Assembly (NCBI RefSeq): GCF_034424375.1
Contig: NZ_CP139965.1
Location: 2,604,001 to 2,668,000 of the forward strand
Direction of reading: 5' to 3'
Origin: Paraburkholderia kururiensis
Lineage (GTDB): Bacteria > Pseudomonadota > Gammaproteobacteria > Burkholderiales > Burkholderiaceae
Length of the DNA stretch: 64,000 nucleotides
Shown: positions 34,279 through 40,623 of the stretch, piece by piece
Position numbering within the stretch: position 1 is the stretch's first letter
Layout of the letters: the number at the start of each line of letters is the position of its first letter
Program-made: the position numbers and the translations under genes
The notes under the pieces: generated by a model
Told to the model about the DNA's origin: nothing
Databases searched by the model: none
The model's input: only the letters and a program-made list of their open reading frames with translations

Positions 34279-36083
34279 GGCTCGCTCCTTGCGTTGAGCG
34301 GTCCGGGGCCGCCACGGAAAGCGCCGGGCCGGCCGCCGCTCGCATCGGCGCGCGCGACGCCCGTTGCGGCGAAGCCCGCCGCCGCGCCCACCGGCACGGC
34401 AACGGCCGTGCCGGCGCGAGCCTGCGGCAGCACCGTGCCTGCGCCGCTGCACGCAGCGGCCAGCGCGCGGCGGCGCCGCAGCCATTGCATCTCGCGCGCA
34501 TGGCGCTGCGCGATGGCGGGCAGCAGCACGCCGACGAAGAAGAACAAGCCCGGCAAACCCGTGAGCGTGTTGACGAACACCATCATGCCGAGCATCGCGA
34601 GCGCCACGCCCACCGCCGAAATCGCGAAGCGGTCGCGCCCGCGCGCGAGGCTCGCCCAGAACGCGCGCCACAGCAGCATCACCACGCCCGTCACGTAGAG
34701 CAGCGTGCCGGGCCACCCCATCACGTAAGGCACTTCCATGAGGCCGCTGTCGAACACGACGTTGGCCTGCGCGCCGTCGTTGTCGTCGGCGGAGAGCTTG
34801 GTGCCGAGACCCGTGGTGCCGAGGCCCTGCCCCGAGATGTCGGTGAGCGCGACGGACAGAAAACTGCGGTAGAACTCCGCGCGCACCTGGTAGCTGTTGT
34901 CGTCGCCGATGTTCTGGATGGAGTCGAAGCGCTGCATGATGGGCGCCGAGATTTCGTCGATCATCAACGCGGGCGCGCCGAGCAGCGCAAAGCCGAGCAA
35001 CGCGCCCACGAGACGCATGCGGCTCTTGCCGTCGAGCATCGCGAGCGGATAGACGAGCCCGAGCGCAAAGCCGCCCCACGCGCTGCGCACCGCCGTGAAC
35101 ATCAGCGACGGCACGCCGACGAACGCCGTGGCCACCTTCAGCCGCCCGCGCGCGGCGAGCGACATCAGCAGGATCGACATGATGGTCTGCGCGTAGGGCC
35201 CCGACGAATTCATCGTGCTCGACACGCGCATGCCGAACGGCACGGGGTGCCCTTCGGACTCCATCTGCGAAGCGAGCAGCCAGAACGCGTCCCACGGCGG
35301 CGGCGAGACGAACTGGATCACGCCGTACAGGCCGATGGCGAAACCGCCCCACGTGAAGGTCTTGAGCAGCACGTCGCGATAGAGCGGATAGTCGCGCCAC
35401 GTCACGAGCAGGCGAAACGCGACGAGCACCGGGAACGCCCAGTTGACCACCGTGAAGGTGGCCGCGGCGGGTCCGGCCCTCACCACGCCCACGATATAGG
35501 CGTAGAAGAGCCCGAGCACCACGAGCACGAGCGGCATGGCGCGGCGCTCGCCGAGCACGCGCAGGTTCGAGAGCAGCGAGAAACCCGAGAGCGCGACGGC
35601 GACGAGCGGCGCGATCATCACGGGGCTCTTCGGATTGAACGAGCCGTTCACGAAGTCGGCGAGGCGCCGCACTTCGGGCGAGAGAAAGAAGAGCCAGCAC
35701 ACGAAGCCCAGGTAGTGGGCCGGCGAGCGCCGGTAAAAGCGCAGCGCGATGGCGAACGCGCCCACCGGGTAGACGAGTTCGACGAGCCGCCCCTGGTGCA
35801 GCACGATCAGCAGCAGCGTGATGCCGAAGAGCGCGAGCGGCAGGCGCAGCGGATGCCGCTCGCGCGCCGTGCGCGAGACGGCGCGCGCCGCACCGGCCGG
35901 CGCGGTGGCGCTCGCCTGCGGGCGGAGGCCTTCGGGTTCGCCTGAGGGTCCACCATCGAGCGCACCATCAAGCGCACTACCCAGCCCACCTGCCTGCCGG
36001 CCGCGCAACGAGCCCGCGGCGGCCTGCACTACAGCCCGCAAGCCGGGGCGCGGACCCGGCATGGGCGCCATGGCGGTGCTCAC
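34275..36083 (-). CDS. Wzy-like polysaccharide polymerase / O-antigen ligase-type membrane protein
   Basis: 602 residues. A ~75-residue Pro/Ala/Gly-rich cytoplasmic start leads to about ten to twelve membrane segments (LPLALFGITLLLIVLHQGRLVELVYPVGAFAIALRF and onward). A large periplasmic loop before the last segments carries RAEFYRSFLSVALTDISGQGLGTTG, where O-antigen polymerases and WaaL ligases have conserved Arg/Glu and Gly residues. The end is again low-complexity. GTG 36083 overlaps the GNAT stop as GTGA. With a Wzx-like flippase in the same series, a polymerase role is favoured over ligase. Confidence 0.85.
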   Translation of the reverse strand: MSTAMAPMPGPRPGLRAVVQAAAGSLRGRQAGGLGSALDGALDGGPSGEPEGLRPQASATAPAGAARAVSRTARERHPLRLPLALFGITLLLIVLHQGRLVELVYPVGAFAIALRFYRRSPAHYLGFVCWLFFLSPEVRRLADFVNGSFNPKSPVMIAPLVAVALSGFSLLSNLRVLGERRAMPLVLVVLGLFYAYIVGVVRAGPAAATFTVVNWAFPVLVAFRLLVTWRDYPLYRDVLLKTFTWGGFAIGLYGVIQFVSPPPWDAFWLLASQMESEGHPVPFGMRVSSTMNSSGPYAQTIMSILLMSLAARGRLKVATAFVGVPSLMFTAVRSAWGGFALGLVYPLAMLDGKSRMRLVGALLGFALLGAPALMIDEISAPIMQRFDSIQNIGDDNSYQVRAEFYRSFLSVALTDISGQGLGTTGLGTKLSADDNDGAQANVVFDSGLMEVPYVMGWPGTLLYVTGVVMLLWRAFWASLARGRDRFAISAVGVALAMLGMMVFVNTLTGLPGLFFFVGVLLPAIAQRHAREMQWLRRRRALAAACSGAGTVLPQARAGTAVAVPVGAAAGFAATGVARADASGGRPGAFRGGPGPLNARSEP

Positions 36084-36610
36084 AGCTCGAAGATGCTGCC
36101 GAGCGTGAAACCGCTGCGCTCACGGCGCGTCCCGTTCACGAGCGGCTTCGCCGCACGCGAACTGCGCGTGAGTCCGATGAAGGGCACGCCGTATTCGAGA
36201 AACGGCCCTTCGGTTTTTCGGAATCCGAACTGTTCGTAAAACTGCCGCAGTCCGAGCGGCGCGCTCACGCGCACCGTGCGGCCGGGCCAGCGCTGCGCAA
36301 TGGCGTTCAGCACGCGTTCGATCAACTGCTCGGCGGTGCCGTCGCCGCGCCGCGACGGACTCGTGAGCACCTTGTCGATCACGATATCGGGGTCTTCCGC
36401 GTCGCCCGGTTTCACCCGCGCATAGGCGACGATCGGCATGGGTCGCGTGATGTCCTCGGCGCCGAATACGTGCAGCGCCGCTTCGTCGTGTCCATCAGGA
36501 TCGAGGCATACGTGCGACTGTTCGACGACGAACACCGCACTCCTCGCGCGCAGGATCAAATACATCTCGCGCGCCGTGAGCTGCTCGAACTCAAGCGTCT
36601 TCCAGTTCAT
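36080..36610 (-). CDS. ElaA-type GNAT acyltransferase
   Basis: 176 residues starting MNWKTLEFEQLTAREMYLILRARSAVFVVEQSHVCLDPDGHDEAALHVFG, which matches the ElaA layout; residues RRGDGTAEQLIERVL form the acyl-CoA pyrophosphate loop (R/Q-x-x-G-x-G/A). A C-terminal extension KPLVNGTRRERSGFTLGSIFEL is beyond the usual 150 aa. It is the first gene of the leftward polysaccharide series, coupled by GTGA to the Wzy-like gene, and divergent from the acyl-carrier-protein module. It might acylate a sugar or carrier, or simply be a general acetyltransferase. Substrate unknown. Confidence 0.88.
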   Translation of the reverse strand: MNWKTLEFEQLTAREMYLILRARSAVFVVEQSHVCLDPDGHDEAALHVFGAEDITRPMPIVAYARVKPGDAEDPDIVIDKVLTSPSRRGDGTAEQLIERVLNAIAQRWPGRTVRVSAPLGLRQFYEQFGFRKTEGPFLEYGVPFIGLTRSSRAAKPLVNGTRRERSGFTLGSIFEL

Positions 36611-36967
36611 ATGGTCTTTCCTCGGCTATTCGTTTTTCGTCCCGGGCCGCCTGCTTTGCGCACGCTTCGCCGCGGTTTTCGTCGCGGCTTTTCGCCACGC
36701 TTGCCCCGCTTCTTCCGGCGCGCTTTCAGCCCGTGCGCGCCGCGTTTCTCGAAGTTCCGCGCCTGCTGCACGGCCCGTTTCGTTGTATGGGGACACGTTA
36801 CGTGACGTAGCTATGCGGTTTCCGTGCGGAATCGCACCGACCGCCCCTGATCGCGGTCCGTTAAATACGCACTGCCGGCTCTCTCGCCGGACATGCATAC
36901 CAAACGCGTGCGCCGCAGGCACACAGGCTGCGACGATCGACATGACCAAAACGTGAGGGCGTCTTAC
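36611..36967. promoter_or_regulatory. divergent promoter region between the polysaccharide series and the carrier-protein module
   Basis: About 357 bases between two divergent start codons. An 11-base inverted repeat TACGTGACGTA (36799-36809) sits in the middle and could bind a regulator. No consensus sigma70 elements were found that I trust, and there is no ORF with coding character. This shared region would allow one regulator to control both directions, so the GT/Wzy genes and the aminoacyl-carrier genes may be co-regulated. Confidence 0.5.
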
Positions 36968-37219
36968 ATGAAAAACGTACTGCGACGTATTCTTTCCGAG
37001 TCGGCTCGCCTGTCTGTTTCACCGGATACGCTCGCCGACGACGCCGATCTGTACGCAGCCGGCCTTTCCTCGTTGGCGACCGTGCACCTGATGCTTGCCA
37101 TCGAAGACGAGTTCGGCATCGAGATTCCGGACCGGATGCTTACCCGCCGTCTCTTCTCCAGCATCGATTCGCTTGCCGCGGCCGTGACCGAGCTGCAGCA
37201 GGCAAAGGCGGCAGCATGA
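36968..37219 (+). CDS. acyl carrier protein
   Basis: 83 residues, four-helix ACP. Helix II opens with the attachment site AGLSSLATVHLMLAIEDEFG, in which Ser35 of the SSL motif (in place of the usual DSL) should carry the 4'-phosphopantetheine. IPDRMLTRRLFSSIDSLAAAV is the helix III-IV segment. It is not the primary fatty-acid ACP, since it stands outside any fab cluster and differs from its motif. It is first in an operon with an acyl-CoA dehydrogenase-like enzyme (4-base overlap) and an amino acid:[carrier protein] ligase, so it is most probably an aminoacyl carrier. Confidence 0.9.
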   Translation: MKNVLRRILSESARLSVSPDTLADDADLYAAGLSSLATVHLMLAIEDEFGIEIPDRMLTRRLFSSIDSLAAAVTELQQAKAAA

Positions 37220-38520
37220 ACGCCCCGCTCCTCCATACGCCCCCCGCGCCCGGCGCGAACGCGGCTGCGCAAGACGCGGCCGGCACGTCGGCCGCCCCGC
37301 TCGCGGCCGTGGGCACGGAACCCGGCTGGCGTGCCGCCGCGCGCCGCGCGGCCCAGGTTGCGGCGCAGCATGCCGACGCGGTGGACCGCGACGCGCGCTT
37401 TCCGCACGAAGCCTTCGACGCGCTTCGCCGCGAACGGCTGCTGTCGGCCATGCTCGCGCCGGAGCTGGGCGGCATGGGCCTGCCCGTGGCGGACATCGCG
37501 ACCATCTGCGGCATCCTCGCGGAAGCGTGCGCGTCCACCGGCATGATCTACGCCATGCACCAGATCCAGGTGGCCTGCATCGACGAGCATCGGCACGGCT
37601 CCGCCTGGCATCGCGACTTCCTCGCGCAGCTGGCCGACAAGCAGTGGCTGCTCGCCTCGGCCACGTCCGAAGAGACCATCGGCGGCAACACGCGCACGAG
37701 CGCCTGCGCCGTGGAACTCGACGGCGACGACGCGAGCGCGGCCCTGCGCATCGAAAAGCTGGCCACCGCGGTCTCGTACGGCGCGTACGCCGACAGCGTC
37801 CTCATGACGGCACGCCGCAACGCCGAAGCGGCTGCGTCGGACCAGGTGCTGATCGTCACGCTGCCGTCCAACACGACGCTCGAAAAGCGCGGCACGTGGG
37901 ACTCGCTCGGCATGCGCGGCACCTGCACGGAGCCGTTTCGCATCGTCTCGCACGGCACCGCGGCGCAGATCCTGCCCACACCGTTCGCCGACATCTCCGA
38001 CCAGACCATGCTGCCCATCTCGCACATGCTGTGGTCGTCGGTATGGACGGGTGTGGCCACCGACGCCGTGAATCGCGCGAAGGCCTTCTTCCGTGCGCAG
38101 GCGCGCGCGAAGCCGGGCTCGGTGCCGCCCGCGGGGCTGCGGCTTGCAGAGGCCGTGGGTCTGTTGCAAATGATGCAGGCGCGCCTCGCCGTCGCGCTCG
38201 ACGCCGACCGTGCCGCGCACGCCGCCCGTCAGCGCGCCGGCGATCAGTGCCAGTTCGACGCGCCGCTCGCGGCCATGCTCGGTTTCGCCTCCGACATGAA
38301 CACGCTCAAGACCAGCATCTCGGCCACGGCGCTCCAGGTAGTACAGGAAGTGCTCATGATCTGCGGCCTTGCCGGCTACAAGAACGGCACGGAGTACAGC
38401 GTGGGCCGTCATCTGCGCGACCTGCATTCCGCGCCGCTGATGATCAACAACGACCGCATCGCCCAGAACACGGCCAACCTGCTGCTCGCGCAGCGGCCCG
38501 CCGCGCCCGGGAGGGCTTGA
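37216..38520 (+). CDS. acyl-CoA-dehydrogenase-family flavoprotein
   Basis: 434 residues. The three-domain ACAD order is visible: N-terminal helical part with FPHEAFDALRRERLL and LPVADIATICGILAEACASTG, the middle beta domain with LASATSEETIGGNTRTSACAVELDGD (FAD/substrate contacts), and the C-terminal helical domain with LQMMQARLAVAL and AATVVQEVLMICGLAGYKN-like packing (KTSISATALQVVQEVLMICGLAG). It starts with ATGA overlap from the carrier-protein gene. In this operon it likely oxidises a carrier-bound aminoacyl thioester, as known flavoproteins do for prolyl-carrier in pyrrole formation; the substrate here is inference. Confidence 0.87.
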   Translation: MNAPLLHTPPAPGANAAAQDAAGTSAAPLAAVGTEPGWRAAARRAAQVAAQHADAVDRDARFPHEAFDALRRERLLSAMLAPELGGMGLPVADIATICGILAEACASTGMIYAMHQIQVACIDEHRHGSAWHRDFLAQLADKQWLLASATSEETIGGNTRTSACAVELDGDDASAALRIEKLATAVSYGAYADSVLMTARRNAEAAASDQVLIVTLPSNTTLEKRGTWDSLGMRGTCTEPFRIVSHGTAAQILPTPFADISDQTMLPISHMLWSSVWTGVATDAVNRAKAFFRAQARAKPGSVPPAGLRLAEAVGLLQMMQARLAVALDADRAAHAARQRAGDQCQFDAPLAAMLGFASDMNTLKTSISATALQVVQEVLMICGLAGYKNGTEYSVGRHLRDLHSAPLMINNDRIAQNTANLLLAQRPAAPGRA

Positions 38521-38521
38521 G

Positions 38522-39586
38522 ATGAACACGATGACCGAAACGGCGCAGCTTGCCGCCGCGGATCCGGCCGCAAGCGCGGCTGCCGGTGCCGATGAACGCG
38601 CGGCCGAACCCACGTTCCGCGACGAACTGCTGGCAAAGGGCATCCTGATCGACACGGGCGAAAACGGCCTCTACGGCCGCAGCCAGGTGTTCGAAGACGT
38701 GGTGGATCGCCTCAACGTCGCGATCACGCATCTGGGCGCGGACCAGCAGCCCGAAGTGCTGCGCTTTCCGCCCGCCATGCGCCGCACCGACTTCGAAGAC
38801 AGCGAGTACCTGAAGAGCTTCCCGAACCTCGCGGGCACCATCCATTCGTTCTGCGGCAACGACGCGGGCCACCAGCGCCTGTTACGCTGCCTCGACGACG
38901 CGATGGCCGAACGCGACGACGACCGCGACCCCGCGTGGATGGAGCAGCAGCAGCCCACGCGCGTGGTGATGACGCCCGCCGCCTGCTATCCGGTCTACCC
39001 GGTGATCTCGCGGCGCGGCCCGCTGCCGCAAGGGGGCGCCACCATCGACGTGCTCTCGTACTGCTTTCGCCACGAGCCCTCGCTCGACCCCGCGCGCATG
39101 CAGATGTTCCGCCAGCGCGAGTACGTGCGGCTCGGCTCGCCCGACGAGGTGATGGCGTTCCGGCAGATGTGGATCGAACGCGGCTCGCTGCTCGTTTCGC
39201 TGCTTGCGCTGCCGGTGGACGTGGACCTCGCCAACGACCCGTTCTTCGGCCGCGGCGGCAAGATCATCGCGGACAGCCAGCGCCAGCAGGCGCTCAAGTT
39301 CGAGCTGCTGATTCCGGTGGCGAACCCCGAGAGCAAGACCGCGTGCCTCTCGTTCAACTACCACATGGACCACTTCGGCGTGATCTGGAAGCTGCAATGC
39401 GCCGACGGGTCCGTCGCGCACACGGGCTGCGTGGGCTTCGGCATGGAACGCATCACGCTGGCCCTGTTCCGCCATCACGGGCTCGACGTGAAGGCCTGGC
39501 CCGCGGACGTGCGCGCGCTGCTGTGGGGCGACACGCAGCGCGTCGTGCAAGACGCCCTCGACGCGAAACGAGGAGGCACCGCATGA
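38522..39586 (+). CDS. amino acid:[carrier protein] ligase (class II aaRS-like)
   Basis: 354 residues, a seryl-tRNA-synthetase-like catalytic core lacking the tRNA-binding domain. It activates an amino acid with ATP and loads it on the phosphopantetheine of a carrier protein. Motif 2 is seen in FRQREYVRLGSPDEVMAFR, motif 3 in GCVGFGMERITLALFRHHG. The zinc set is present as Cys155 (TPAACYPVYP), Glu200 (RQREY) and Cys303 (HTGCVG); spacings 45 and 103 match what I recall for the Bradyrhizobium glycine ligase. One base separates it from the dehydrogenase stop; it overlaps DUF1839 by ATGA. Amino acid unknown (family members use Gly or Ala). Confidence 0.9.
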   Translation: MNTMTETAQLAAADPAASAAAGADERAAEPTFRDELLAKGILIDTGENGLYGRSQVFEDVVDRLNVAITHLGADQQPEVLRFPPAMRRTDFEDSEYLKSFPNLAGTIHSFCGNDAGHQRLLRCLDDAMAERDDDRDPAWMEQQQPTRVVMTPAACYPVYPVISRRGPLPQGGATIDVLSYCFRHEPSLDPARMQMFRQREYVRLGSPDEVMAFRQMWIERGSLLVSLLALPVDVDLANDPFFGRGGKIIADSQRQQALKFELLIPVANPESKTACLSFNYHMDHFGVIWKLQCADGSVAHTGCVGFGMERITLALFRHHGLDVKAWPADVRALLWGDTQRVVQDALDAKRGGTA

Positions 39587-40623
39587 ATCCGCCACTGACC
39601 ACCGTGAGGAAAACCGTCCACGTGGCGGCCGGCGAAACGCCCGCCGCGTGGCCGGCCCAGGCAAGACCGCCGCGCGTGCATACGGCGCACGCGCTGCACC
39701 AGGGCGAGCGCGTGTGGCAGGAGACGAACTGCTACGTCGATCTGTGGATCGAGCTGCTGCACGGCTACGGGCTCGACCCGCGCGCGGCGCTCGCCTTCAC
39801 GGTGACGCAGGACTTCGAAGGCGACCAGTTCACGTTCTTCAAATTTCCGCTGGAAGACCTCGATCTGCTCTACGGCACGCAGGTGCAGGAGCTGGCCATC
39901 TACGATTCGCTCGAAGACCGCGTGTTCGCGCAGACGCAGCGCGGCCACACGGTGCTGGTCGAAGTGGACGGCTATTACCTGCCCAACACGCGCGCCACGT
40001 CGTACCGGCGCGAGCATCCGAAGACGACCATCGGCATCGACGTCATCTCGCCCGCGGAACGGCGGCTCGGCTACTTCCACAACACGGGCTACCACCATCT
40101 GGACGGCGAGGACTACGACGGCATCTTCCGCAAGCTGCCGCGTTTCGAGAACCAGCCCGACGTGCTGTTTCCCTACGTGGAGTTCGCGAAACAGGTACGG
40201 CCCGCGCTGCAGGGCGCGGAACTCGTGGATGCCTCCGCCGAGCTGCTCTGCGCGCATCTGGAGCGGCGGCCGCTCGCGAACCCGGTCAGCGCATGGCGCG
40301 CCGTGTTCCCCGAGCACATGGACCGGCTGCTCGCGCGCGGCGAGGCGTTCTTCCATCCGTACTCGTTCAACCTGATGCGGCAGCTGGGCGCGAACTTCGA
40401 ATTCCTCTCGAAGTATCTGCAATGGCTCGCCGCGCAGGGTGTGGACCTGCCGCCCGAGATCGCGGTGTCGGCGCAGAGCATCGCGTCCGAAGCCATGGTG
40501 ATGCAGTTCCGCCTCGTGCGTGCCATCACGCGCGGGCGCCGCGACCTTTGCGACGACTGCTTCGACGTGCTGGAAAGCGCGTACGAGAAGACCGTCACGA
40601 CGCTGGCCGCGCATGTGCTGTGA
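39583..40623 (+). CDS. DUF1839 family protein, possibly a carrier-protein-dependent acyltransferase
   Basis: 346 residues of the DUF1839 family, which commonly accompanies amino acid:[carrier protein] ligases. Points I see: Cys50 in QETNCYVDLWIELLHGYG at the start of a helix, an aspartate in VEVDGYYLPN (Asp129), His145 in YRREHPKTTIGIDVIS, and FHNTGYHHLDGEDYDG. This order resembles the papain-like BtrH N-terminal domain, which moves an acyl group from a carrier protein to an amine. If right, this is the transferase that delivers the amino acid. That is inference from pattern only; no function is established. ATGA overlap with the ligase, GTGA with the next gene. Confidence 0.8.
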   Translation: MNPPLTTVRKTVHVAAGETPAAWPAQARPPRVHTAHALHQGERVWQETNCYVDLWIELLHGYGLDPRAALAFTVTQDFEGDQFTFFKFPLEDLDLLYGTQVQELAIYDSLEDRVFAQTQRGHTVLVEVDGYYLPNTRATSYRREHPKTTIGIDVISPAERRLGYFHNTGYHHLDGEDYDGIFRKLPRFENQPDVLFPYVEFAKQVRPALQGAELVDASAELLCAHLERRPLANPVSAWRAVFPEHMDRLLARGEAFFHPYSFNLMRQLGANFEFLSKYLQWLAAQGVDLPPEIAVSAQSIASEAMVMQFRLVRAITRGRRDLCDDCFDVLESAYEKTVTTLAAHVL

